Shown here: positions 1 to 6,649 of the stretch, piece by piece
Layout of the letters: each line of letters starts with the position of its first letter
Numbering within the stretch: position 1 is the first letter of the stretch
NCBI GenBank assembly: GCA_021161625.1
Contig: JAGHAG010000152.1
Span: 1-6,722 of the forward strand
From: Elusimicrobiota bacterium
GTDB lineage: Bacteria; CG03
Direction of reading: 5' to 3'
Length of the DNA stretch: 6,722 nucleotides
Made by a program: the position numbers and the translations under genes
The notes under the pieces: model-generated
Database searches by the model: none
What the model was told of the DNA's origin: nothing
The model's input: the letters and a program-made list of their open reading frames with translations, nothing else

Positions 1-50
1 CAGCACCAACTTGGACAGATTAAAAAGGATATTCAACCAAGTTGGTGCTG
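1..50. repeat. Perfect 14-bp inverted repeat, stem-loop forming
   Basis: The arm CAGCACCAACTTGG (1-14) is the exact reverse complement of 37-50, with a 22-nt AT-rich loop between. No T-run follows on the + strand, so it does not look like an intrinsic terminator. The arms start at the first base of the window, so the palindrome may extend to the left. It fits an interspersed palindromic repeat or the end of a small mobile element, but only one copy is visible. Confidence 0.8.
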
Positions 51-74
51 GGCTAAAGTGAGCGAAGCGAACGG

Positions 75-123
75 CTTAATCCTTAATCCTGATGAGCCCT
101 CATTACTCGTTACTCATTACTTA
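75..123. repeat. Short tandem-word tracts in the spacer before gene 1
   Basis: Two low-complexity tracts lie here. CTTAATCC occurs at 75-82 and again at 82-89. From 103 to 123 a seven-base unit is repeated three times with small changes (TTACTCG, TTACTCA, TTACTTA). No coding potential is apparent. Such word repeats are common in intergenic DNA of some uncultured phyla; a function is not evident. Confidence 0.55.
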
Positions 124-153
124 TCCCTGGACTGTTATTAATACAAATCACTG

Positions 154-182
154 TTTACTTTTTATTTTTTTCAGAGTATAAT
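154..182 (+). promoter_or_regulatory. Candidate sigma-70-type promoter for the pilin operon
   Basis: A perfect -10 box TATAAT lies at 177-182. A -35-like TTTACT (154-159, four of six matching TTGACA) sits exactly 17 bp upstream, the optimal spacing. Transcription would start near 189-190, giving a leader of only about 16 nt before the ATG at 206, with a weak purine-rich ribosome-binding stretch (GGGAAAAAG, 189-197). It is the only good promoter seen before gene 1, and tight spacing of genes 1-3 suggests it could drive all three. Confidence 0.5.
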
Positions 183-205
183 TATAGTGGGAAAAAGATG
201 AGAAA

Positions 206-604
206 ATGAAAAAAGAGCAGGGTGTTACATATATTGAGATACTTATTGCAATTGCAATAATTGCATATGTGGCGCTTGGTTTCACACAGACAATGCTCAA
301 CAACATAAAATCTTCTCAAGCCTCAAAAAATAAAACCCTTGCATATAACAAAATTGTAAACTGGGTTGAGACAAACAGAACAGATTACAATCTTCTAACC
401 CCTCTGAGTTACCCAAACTGGAGCATACAGGAAACAGGTACGCTTTCAGACAGAGGCGCTTCATATACTCTTCAAACAAGAATTTCAGAACTAATTTTAG
501 GAGAGAAGGGAAGATATAAAAAGGTTGATGTGAAAATTTCATGGACCGAAAGAGGAGAGAGTCAGGAAATTATATTTTCAACAATAAAAGCAAAATATGA
601 TTAA
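206..604 (+). CDS. Type IV pilin-like minor prepilin, PilV/GspI type
   Basis: This 132-residue protein begins with a six-residue leader MKKEQG, then VTYIEILIAIAII, a class III (prepilin) signal: Gly at -1, Glu at +5 (E11) and an unbroken hydrophobic helix to about residue 26. Prepilin peptidase should cut after G6. Val at +1 is less usual than Phe or Met. The small C-terminal part ends in beta strands around residues 102-128 (KKVDVKISWTERG, then EIIFSTIKAK), the pattern of PilV and GspI minor pilins. Known role of the family: inner-membrane-anchored minor subunit that primes assembly of, or modifies, a type IV pilus or type II pseudopilus. The stop overlaps a possible ATG of the next gene (597), and a PilX-like gene follows, supporting a minor-pilin cluster. 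The exact subtype (PilV versus GspI) cannot be settled from sequence alone. Confidence 0.85.
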   Translation: MKKEQGVTYIEILIAIAIIAYVALGFTQTMLNNIKSSQASKNKTLAYNKIVNWVETNRTDYNLLTPLSYPNWSIQETGTLSDRGASYTLQTRISELILGEKGRYKKVDVKISWTERGESQEIIFSTIKAKYD

Positions 605-627
605 AAAAGTGGACAGTGGAAAAAAAA

Positions 628-725
628 GTAGCCGAACCTTCAGGGGTGCTACACATGAGAATATCAGACCCGGCAAACCCATTCAGGTTCGGAATAAAAA
701 AATTAGAAATGACGAATTGAAAATG
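628..725. repeat. Repeat-like element at the gene 1/gene 2 junction
   Basis: This stretch differs in character from the genes around it. GTAG at 628-631 leads into the arm CCGAACCT (632-639), whose reverse complement AGGTTCGG lies at 685-692. A second small pairing is GTAGC (628-632) with GCTAC (648-652). It is followed by an AT-rich word block at 701-725 (AATTAGAAATGAC, then GAATTGAAAATG) that closely matches the block at 6561-6592 after gene 3. The block ends in the ATG at 723 preferred as the start of gene 2. The stretch is open in the gene 2 frame but its translation (Lys, Arg and Asn rich) has no family features. Confidence 0.6.
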
Positions 726-2090
726 AAAAAGTTTGAATTTGAAATTCGCAATTCAATTGAATCCGGGGCTTCTCTTGTTTTTTCATTAATTCTTATGGCA
801 TTTCTGACCTTGATTTCCTATTCACTTGTTCGGCTTGTAAACTACGAATCCCACCAGATGGTAAAGAGTTTCCTTTCACAGCGGGCACTTTATGCTGCAG
901 AAGCAGGAGCAGAAAGGAAAATTGCCCAGATAAGAGAGGGCAGTACCTCAGGCATTTCTCTTACGGACTTTGAGGAATCCCAGTATGAGGTTTCTGTTAA
1001 TTCTCTTGGAAGTGACAGATATGAAATTCAATCCACTGGCTATGTTCCAACAAAATCAGATGCAAAAGAGGTGAGAAAAATTTCTGTTGTGATTTATATC
1101 ACACCATCTACGCCCGAACACGCCCTTGCTTTCGGTGGCACCGGTTCAATCGGTTCAAACACAACAATTTATGGAACAATCAAATCAAATAACAGAATTA
1201 TTATCGGAGACAATGTAACAATTACAGAGTCCGAACCCGGCAAAGGAGATGCTTCAATTTACAGTGCTTATAATGGACCTCTAACCCCTGTAATTGATAT
1301 TGGAAACAAATTTCATGTGGGAGTTTCAGGTCAATACATAAAATGCAGATATGATTCTTCTCAATCTCCTGATGAACATGCACCAAAAAGTTCAGACGAT
1401 ACACCTGAAATTTATGATGAAGATAATATCGTTGAGAAGTTAAATGTAACAATTGTGGAAAATGACAATTCTTCTGACACAGACCCCATTACAGTTCCGT
1501 CCGCAGACATTGATTCAATACTTGCATCAGCAATAGAAGTAACCGTTAGCAATTATAAAACAATTTTAAATGGTGGGGCTGACACACCGTGGAAACTGGA
1601 TTCATCTGCAGGTGCAGGTAAAGAAATTTTTTATCTTGACAACAATCAGACATGGAATCCAGAAGGGAATGCATATAATTTTACAAGAGCGGTTGAATTT
1701 AAAAGCAATTCCAAACTCGGTCCTGATGCAGGAACAATTGTTGTCTCTTCAGGAACCTCTGACTATGGCATAAGAGTAAGAAGCAATCTTGGTGGCACAG
1801 GAGATACAGATAGGGTTGAGGTAAATCTTCTTGTGACGGGTGGAACATGGTATATAAGAGATATTCTTTTTGATTCAAACATCTGGATAAATGGCTATAT
1901 ATACGGAAGCACAGATGTTGAGGGGGATGCTAAGATAAACCTTGAAGGAATTATTGAAGCAGGAGAGGATGTGATTCTTGCTGCAAATGTTTCTGTTCAG
2001 CACACGGATGACATCCCTCTTGATATTCCATGGGAAGAGGGCTCCACGGGTTCAATTCAAATCGTTTCCTGGCAGGAAATCTCTCCGTGA
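723..2090 (+). CDS. PilX-like type IV pilus assembly protein
   Basis: With ATG 723 the protein is 455 residues. Residues 14-62 are a PilX N-terminal region: SGASLVFSLILMAFLTLIS as prepilin-like membrane helix, then the family hallmark RALYAAEAGAE at 54-64. The expected cut is after G15; Glu at +5 is absent, as is usual for PilX and GspK. The long remainder is beta-rich, with glycine-spaced stretches (about 138-168 and 387-427) that look helical-beta, and ends in IVSWQEI, a common ending in this type of protein. An in-frame ATG at 597, overlapping gene 1 by eight bases, would add 42 residues encoded by repeat-like DNA and give an unusually long leader; 723 gives a normal 15-residue one. Neither start has a clear Shine-Dalgarno site. 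Family role: minor pilus subunit initiating fibre assembly. No PilW-like gene lies between it and gene 1. The C-terminal function is unknown. Confidence 0.8.
   Translation: MKKFEFEIRNSIESGASLVFSLILMAFLTLISYSLVRLVNYESHQMVKSFLSQRALYAAEAGAERKIAQIREGSTSGISLTDFEESQYEVSVNSLGSDRYEIQSTGYVPTKSDAKEVRKISVVIYITPSTPEHALAFGGTGSIGSNTTIYGTIKSNNRIIIGDNVTITESEPGKGDASIYSAYNGPLTPVIDIGNKFHVGVSGQYIKCRYDSSQSPDEHAPKSSDDTPEIYDEDNIVEKLNVTIVENDNSSDTDPITVPSADIDSILASAIEVTVSNYKTILNGGADTPWKLDSSAGAGKEIFYLDNNQTWNPEGNAYNFTRAVEFKSNSKLGPDAGTIVVSSGTSDYGIRVRSNLGGTGDTDRVEVNLLVTGGTWYIRDILFDSNIWINGYIYGSTDVEGDAKINLEGIIEAGEDVILAANVSVQHTDDIPLDIPWEEGSTGSIQIVSWQEISP
2074..2089 (+). promoter_or_regulatory. Ribosome-binding site and GTG start of gene 3
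   Basis: AGGA at 2074-2077 lies nine bases before GTG 2087-2089, and this GTG overlaps the TGA stop of gene 2 (2088-2090) in the arrangement GTGA. The four-base overlap is typical of translational coupling. The upstream ATG at 2030 would overlap gene 2 by 61 bases and put 19 non-signal-like residues before the signal peptide, so GTG is preferred. Confidence 0.7.
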
Positions 2091-5000
2091 TTTTCACAGT
2101 CAAAAAACTTACAGTTTTTTTTATTTTTTTTATCTTCCATGGTTTGCTTTTTTCTTCTTTCGTAGTTGACCAAAATGCAAATTTTGGCAAAATTTATCAG
2201 GGAGGTGTTACCTGGGGTGATTTTGATGGTGATGGGGATTATGAGTTTATTGTTTTTGGAACCCTCCCAAGTGGGCAGGATGTTTTAAGATATGATTTTG
2301 AAAATGGTTTGCCTACAAATCCTTTTGCAAAAGACCCTTTGATTTCCGACAATCCAAGAGATGGAGACATTGCAGCAGGAGATTATGACGGCGATGGTAT
2401 ACTTGACATTGCAATTACAGGATGGCCAGGTCTCTTAAAAATTTATAAAGGTGGTGGCGCTGGAACTTTTACAGAAGTTTTTTCAGGAACATCTTTTGAG
2501 TACTCAATGTGTGAATGGGTTGACATTGATGCAGATGGGGACCTTGACCTTTTTGCTTCAGGGCATATCGCGGGAACTTTAAGTTATAAAACTATATGCG
2601 TTTACAACAACGGTGGAAGTTTTGAAGAGGAAGAATACACAGCAATTCCAGGTCTGCAGGATGGCGACCTTGCTTTTGGTGATTACAATTCTGATGGTTG
2701 GCCTGACCTTGCAATTACAGGCAGATATGAGATAACCTATTCAACTTACATAGAGAAACATATTGTTTCAAAAATCTATAAAAACCTTGGATACGGTGAG
2801 TTTGAAGAAACCTCGTATCTCACAAAAGAAATTCAGCATAATGGTTCAGTGGTATGGTTTGATTATGATGCAGATGGGGACCTTGACCTTTTTATATCAG
2901 GTTACGAGAAATTTGCAACTCCTGAACAGAGGGTTTATATTTTTGAAAACTCAGGTGCTCCAAATTACAACCTTACAATAAGCACATATCTTGTTGGTGT
3001 GGAAGAGGGTCAGATTATTGCAGGTGATGTAAACAATGATGGCTATGGAGACCTTTTTCTTGTTGGCAAAAGCACAAATGATGCAGATGCAATCCTATAT
3101 CAATATAATGGAATTAAATTTGTTCTTGCTCAGAGATTGTATCCCCTTGTATATGGGGCTGCAGCATTCTGTGATTACGATTCAGATGGAGACATAGACC
3201 TTTTTTATTGCGGAAAAGATACCTCAACTGAACAGGGGAAATCCCTTCTTTATAAAAACACCACAGCCGATTCTAATAGTAATAGTCCCCCATCAGCACC
3301 AGCAAATCCAACTGCTTCTGTTTCAGAGGGTTATCTTGTTTTAACATGGGATGCTCCTTTTGATGACAAAACCTCAACATCTGCTTTGAATTATTCCCTG
3401 AGAGTGGGAACTGTAAGTTTTTCATCAGGAACAATTTCAGGCTGTCTTGCAACTCCCTTTCTTGGGTACAATCCACCTGCAAAAATTGAAGGCACTCCAG
3501 GAATACAGCTTGCAGGAATTAAGGAAGGGGTAACCTATTTCTGGTCTGTCAGAGCCATTGATTCATCCTTTTCAGTAAGTGCATGGACACAAGAGCAGAC
3601 AATTTATGTTACAGGAGTTCCACCGTGCGGAATTTCAAATCTCACAGCTCTGCCTGGAGATAAAGACGGAGAAATAAAACTCTACTGGACAGCACCTGGA
3701 AATGACGGAACTTTTGGAAAATGTTCTTCCTATGATGTGCGATTCTCATCTTTAACCCAGATTGACGAAACAAATTTTTCAACAGCACCTGTTTTAACAC
3801 AGGACTGGAAACCAAAAATTGGTGGATGGACTGAGGAAAGAACAATCACAGGTTTAAGACCTGGAACAACTTTTTACTTTGCCATAAAAGGCTCTGATGG
3901 AATATCCTATGGCTACTGGTCAAGAAACGGCGTCAATGCTTTAAACTGGACCTATGCACAGGACATTGCTCCATCCTCACCCACCTGGAGAGACCCTGCT
4001 TTAAATCCTGGAGATGGTTTTATAACTGCAAACTGGCAACTCAATACAGAAATAGACATAAGTTCTTATACTCTTGAAATGTCTTCTTATTCGCAAACTC
4101 AGGGGTTTACGCTTGTAATAACAACAGCACATCCTGTAAATACCTATACTGTAACAGGTTTACAAAATTTTAACACATATTACTTTCGTCTTCAGGCAAT
4201 TGACTGGAGAGAAAAGCAAAGCCTTTGGAGCGAGGTTAAGTCCATTTATCCTTATGACACAACACCGCCTGCAAAAATAACAACCCTTTTTGCTTTGCAA
4301 GGTGATGCAGGTGAAATTGCCCTTTCCTGGATTGCAACAGGAGATTCAAATTATACAGGCGATATATCAAATGGAAAATACAGAATTGCATTTGCAACTT
4401 ATTCCTTTGATTCTTCAACAACAACATTTGCAAATAATATGAAAATTGAATTTTCAACTTCAACATCTCCGGGAAATAACGAGAGTTTTACGGTTACAGG
4501 GCTTTCTCCTGATACAACATATTATTTCAGGTTATCTTTAAGTGATGAGAGTGATAACTGGTCTCTACCGTCAGAGGAAGCATACGCAAAAACGCGCGAT
4601 ACGGTTCCACCTGCTGCGGTTACTCAGATATACGGAGCGACAGGTTCAAATCCGGGTGAAATTCTTTTAACATGGATTGCTCCAGGTGACAATGGATGGG
4701 AAGGGGAAATTTCTGGAGAGTTCAGAATTTTTTACTCAACCTCATACACCAAAGTTTTAAGTTCTGATTACACAAAAGCACAGGTTGTTATTTCCACAGT
4801 TTGTTTGCCATTTTCACAGCACTCAACCGCACTTTCAGGGCTTCCTGCAGGGGCAACTCATTACATCTGCCTGTGGACAAAGGATGAAGAGGACAATTTC
4901 TCATCAAAATCCTCAACAATTTCAGCAAAATCCCAACCTGACAATGCCCCGCCTGAAGTTTCTATAAATGTTCCTGTTAATGGTGCATCATACGGAAAAC

Positions 5001-6553
5001 TTGATTTAATTTCAGGCACTGCACAGGATAACTATGGTTCTGTTTCAGGTGTATGGATAAGCACTTCGTTCCCAGATGGAGTGTGGTATTCAGCTTCTGG
5101 AACTCAAAACTGGTCATTTGATATTTCAACTTTTGTCTTCTCAGAGGGAACAACGCATTATATTTATGTAAAGGCAAGGGATTCTTATGGCAATGAAACA
5201 AGCACATCAAGTTCCCCCGGTATTGCAATCAGTTCTTTTTACTTTGACAAAACCCCTCCCCAAAAAATCACAGACCTTACAGTTACAACAGGAACAGTTT
5301 CAGGGTCTTTAATCCTGTCATGGACCGCTCCTTCTGACTTTTATTCAAGTGTAAAAAAGTATCTCATCAGATATTCCACTGTCTCTAACCTAACCGTATA
5401 TACTCAGATAATTTCAACACAGGTTTCATCTCCTGGCACAAAACAAATTTATGAGGTCTTTAATCTGGTTCAGGATGTGACACATTTTTTTGAAGTTGCT
5501 TCTGTTGATAGTGTGGATTTTTTTGCATCCACATCAACTTTTTCAGATATAAAACAGGGGGTTCCGAGATATGGACCAGATACTGTAACCTATTTTGCGG
5601 TTCAGATTTCAAGTTCTGTTTATAAAGGTATTCCTGTTGACTTTACAGTTTTCTGTCAGAATTCTCTTTATAATCTGAACCACAGCACAACGACATATAA
5701 ATTTGAGGGTTCTGTGAATTTTTCAGGAACAGATGTTGACTTTTATCCAAGTTCCTATACATTTACACTTTCAGATGCAGGAAGAAAATTTTTTGCAAGA
5801 GGTGCTGTTTTTAAAACTGTGGGAATGAAAAACTTCTATGTAAGTTTTGGTTCAACGCGAAGTGTTTTCTCTGTTGAGGTAATTGAAACCCCTCAGATAA
5901 CCGTCTCTTCCTCAGGAGGAACAGTTAGTTTGAGTTCCTTCACATATCTCAACATCCCGCAGGGAGCAATTTCTGCTTCATCTTCTTTTAAAATTGATGC
6001 AATTTCTGATGCAACTGTGTATGGTAAAAATTTTGCTTTTGCAATTACCATATCACCTGATACAACTTTTTTAAAGACATCTATTCTGTATGTTGAGTGG
6101 ATTGATAATGATGGAGACAATATTGATGACAGAGCGCAGATTTCAGAAGATGATATGGCTCTTTTTCTCTGGGATGGTGTAAACTGGCGTATTATATCTG
6201 AAACAAAAAACAAGACAAACAATTTCTTTACAGCAAACATTTACAGAACAGGAACATATGCAATTCTCACAAAAAATTCTCAAACAATAAATGCAAGTTC
6301 CATAAAGCCAAAAAGAAAAATCATAACCCCGTATGACAATTCAGACAACAACTTTATTGAATTTACAGGAGCAACAACGCCCAGCATTTTAAGGATATAT
6401 TCTCCAACAGGAAAAAAAGTTTATGAAGGTAAAGATGTAAATGTCTGGCGAGGAGTTACCTCATCAGGCAAAAAACTTCCGGGAGGGGTTTACTTCTATG
6501 AATTTGTATCACCTCAGGGAAAAACAAAAGGAGTTGTTATAATAGCAAAATGA
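2087..6553 (+). CDS. Giant exported protein: seven-bladed calcium propeller, Fn3/Ig stalk, FlgD/T9SS-like C-terminus
   Basis: Read from GTG 2087 the product is 1488 residues. Residues 1-27 form a signal peptide (VKKL, then FFIFFIFHGLLFSSF). Residues 39-392 carry seven FG-GAP/VCBS-type repeats with DxDxDG loops. Residues 400-509, 511-625, 626-723, 724-837, 838-950 and 1054-1158 are Fn3-like modules, most opening with a Pro-Pro or Pro-rich linker and holding the W strand and a TYYF-like F strand. Residues 951-1053 and 1159-1267 are Ig-like. Residues 1268-1397 are a further beta domain with another acidic loop (DNDGDNIDD, 1340-1348). The end (1398-1488) has LRIYSPTGKKVYEG, then WRG (W1454) and LPGGVYFYEF, as in FlgD-like/T9SS type A tails. 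No catalytic motif is seen. Expected role: calcium-stabilised surface adhesin or structural protein. The four-base overlap with the PilX-like gene suggests coexpression and perhaps a PilY1-like pilus-tip role; that is inference. Confidence 0.85.
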   Translation: MIFTVKKLTVFFIFFIFHGLLFSSFVVDQNANFGKIYQGGVTWGDFDGDGDYEFIVFGTLPSGQDVLRYDFENGLPTNPFAKDPLISDNPRDGDIAAGDYDGDGILDIAITGWPGLLKIYKGGGAGTFTEVFSGTSFEYSMCEWVDIDADGDLDLFASGHIAGTLSYKTICVYNNGGSFEEEEYTAIPGLQDGDLAFGDYNSDGWPDLAITGRYEITYSTYIEKHIVSKIYKNLGYGEFEETSYLTKEIQHNGSVVWFDYDADGDLDLFISGYEKFATPEQRVYIFENSGAPNYNLTISTYLVGVEEGQIIAGDVNNDGYGDLFLVGKSTNDADAILYQYNGIKFVLAQRLYPLVYGAAAFCDYDSDGDIDLFYCGKDTSTEQGKSLLYKNTTADSNSNSPPSAPANPTASVSEGYLVLTWDAPFDDKTSTSALNYSLRVGTVSFSSGTISGCLATPFLGYNPPAKIEGTPGIQLAGIKEGVTYFWSVRAIDSSFSVSAWTQEQTIYVTGVPPCGISNLTALPGDKDGEIKLYWTAPGNDGTFGKCSSYDVRFSSLTQIDETNFSTAPVLTQDWKPKIGGWTEERTITGLRPGTTFYFAIKGSDGISYGYWSRNGVNALNWTYAQDIAPSSPTWRDPALNPGDGFITANWQLNTEIDISSYTLEMSSYSQTQGFTLVITTAHPVNTYTVTGLQNFNTYYFRLQAIDWREKQSLWSEVKSIYPYDTTPPAKITTLFALQGDAGEIALSWIATGDSNYTGDISNGKYRIAFATYSFDSSTTTFANNMKIEFSTSTSPGNNESFTVTGLSPDTTYYFRLSLSDESDNWSLPSEEAYAKTRDTVPPAAVTQIYGATGSNPGEILLTWIAPGDNGWEGEISGEFRIFYSTSYTKVLSSDYTKAQVVISTVCLPFSQHSTALSGLPAGATHYICLWTKDEEDNFSSKSSTISAKSQPDNAPPEVSINVPVNGASYGKLDLISGTAQDNYGSVSGVWISTSFPDGVWYSASGTQNWSFDISTFVFSEGTTHYIYVKARDSYGNETSTSSSPGIAISSFYFDKTPPQKITDLTVTTGTVSGSLILSWTAPSDFYSSVKKYLIRYSTVSNLTVYTQIISTQVSSPGTKQIYEVFNLVQDVTHFFEVASVDSVDFFASTSTFSDIKQGVPRYGPDTVTYFAVQISSSVYKGIPVDFTVFCQNSLYNLNHSTTTYKFEGSVNFSGTDVDFYPSSYTFTLSDAGRKFFARGAVFKTVGMKNFYVSFGSTRSVFSVEVIETPQITVSSSGGTVSLSSFTYLNIPQGAISASSSFKIDAISDATVYGKNFAFAITISPDTTFLKTSILYVEWIDNDGDNIDDRAQISEDDMALFLWDGVNWRIISETKNKTNNFFTANIYRTGTYAILTKNSQTINASSIKPKRKIITPYDNSDNNFIEFTGATTPSILRIYSPTGKKVYEGKDVNVWRGVTSSGKKLPGGVYFYEFVSPQGKTKGVVIIAK
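2115..2131 (+). repeat. Twin homopolymer T8-A-T8 in the signal-peptide codons
   Basis: Eight T (2115-2122), one A, then eight T (2124-2131) encode the Phe/Ile core of the gene 3 signal peptide. It is intact in this sequence. A one-base slip would frameshift the whole protein right at its start, so the tract is a possible site of phase variation and also a possible sequencing-error site. Confidence 0.7.
2201..3262 (+). other. Domain: seven-bladed beta-propeller with calcium loops
   Basis: Seven acidic loops start at residues 45, 99, 146, 199, 259, 314 and 363 of the protein, spaced 47-60 residues: DFDGDGDYE, DYDGDGILD, DIDADGDLD, DYNSDGWPD, DYDADGDLD, DVNNDGYGD and DYDSDGDID. Each is followed by a hydrophobic strand ending in Gly. 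In integrin-like FG-GAP proteins such loops bind Ca2+ between strands of each blade, and seven repeats close a full ring. Odd-numbered blades share a DGDxD type and even-numbered ones a G-D-before-loop type with DGxxD. Confidence 0.8.
2528..2893 (+). repeat. 27-bp exact direct repeat in propeller blades 3 and 5
   Basis: Positions 2528-2554 and 2867-2893 are identical over 27 bases, encoding DADGDLDLF in both copies. Neighbouring blades 2 and 4 also resemble each other (both contain AITG after the loop). This suggests that a two-blade unit (2+3) was duplicated to give 4+5, or that gene conversion has kept the copies alike. Confidence 0.75.
3284..5887 (+). other. Domain array: about six Fn3 and two Ig-like modules
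   Basis: Module starts are marked by proline-rich linkers (SPPSAP, VPPCG, DIAPSSP, DTTPP, DTVPP, DNAPP, KTPP, VPRYGP). The second, fourth and fifth Fn3 modules form a subgroup sharing GEIxLxWxAxG and then a Gly/Asn loop before the next strand. The sixth module (951-1053) and the eighth (1159-1267) lack the Fn3 W pattern and fit Ig-like folds. The array would form a rod of eight units separating the propeller from the C-terminal domains. Confidence 0.7.
5888..6550 (+). other. Domain: C-terminal beta domain plus FlgD/T9SS-like tail
   Basis: Residues 1268-1397 start with a SSSGGTVSL strand and a NIPQGAIS turn, then carry the acidic loop DNDGDNIDD and the strands FLWDGVNWRIIS and GTYAIL. Residues 1398-1488 have the Ig-like pattern IYSPTGKKVYEG, WRG and GVYFYEF, ending in VVIIAK. 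This resembles FlgD-like Ig and type IX secretion sorting domains. Whether the host has a type IX system cannot be seen here, so sorting is an inference. Confidence 0.6.
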
Positions 6554-6560
6554 TAATTAA

Positions 6561-6592
6561 AATTAAAAATGACAAATGACAAATTAAAAATG
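6561..6592. repeat. AT-rich word repeat after gene 3
   Basis: The stretch contains AATTAAAAATGAC, a second copy of the word AAATGAC, then AAATTAAAAATG. The same words with single-base changes occur at 701-725 before gene 2, and a shorter version follows at 6655-6665. It is not coding in any convincing frame and has no terminator signature. Confidence 0.6.
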
Positions 6593-6593
6593 T

Positions 6594-6615
6594 GTAGTTG
6601 CAGAGCTTGCTCTGC
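6594..6615. repeat. GTAG-led mini-hairpin 1
   Basis: GTAG (6594-6597) is followed two bases later by GCAGAGC (6600-6606), a TT loop and the exact complement GCTCTGC (6609-6615). There is no T-run downstream, so it is not a normal terminator. It matches the design of the next hairpin and of the element at 628. Confidence 0.65.
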
Positions 6616-6627
6616 CAGAAGAATAAT

Positions 6628-6649
6628 GTAGCGGGCGATGTAAATCGCC
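6628..6649. repeat. GTAG-led mini-hairpin 2
   Basis: GTAG (6628-6631) is followed two bases later by GGCGAT (6634-6639), a GTAA loop and the complement ATCGCC (6644-6649). An A-run follows rather than T, so it does not terminate + strand transcription by the intrinsic route. I recall similar GTAG-plus-palindrome units as interspersed repeats in several uncultured bacterial lineages. Confidence 0.65.

Noticed and set aside
1..60. Intrinsic terminator of an upstream gene
   Set aside because: The stem is strong but the loop is long and no T-run follows on the + strand; on the opposite strand the edge lies outside the window.
50..99. GGGCT/AGCCC long-range stem in the first spacer
   Set aside because: Only five base pairs across about 40 nt, easily due to chance.
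297..542. 81-residue open frame on the - strand
   Set aside because: It is a shadow of the pilin gene with no recognisable motif.
2030..2086. Upstream ATG start for gene 3
   Set aside because: It would overlap gene 2 by 61 bases and add 19 residues ahead of a clear signal peptide. GTG 2087 has an AGGA site and a four-base overlap with the gene 2 stop.
5893..6240. 115-residue open frame on the - strand
   Set aside because: It lies fully inside gene 3, has no ribosome-binding site or family features, and the + frame there has clear domain structure.
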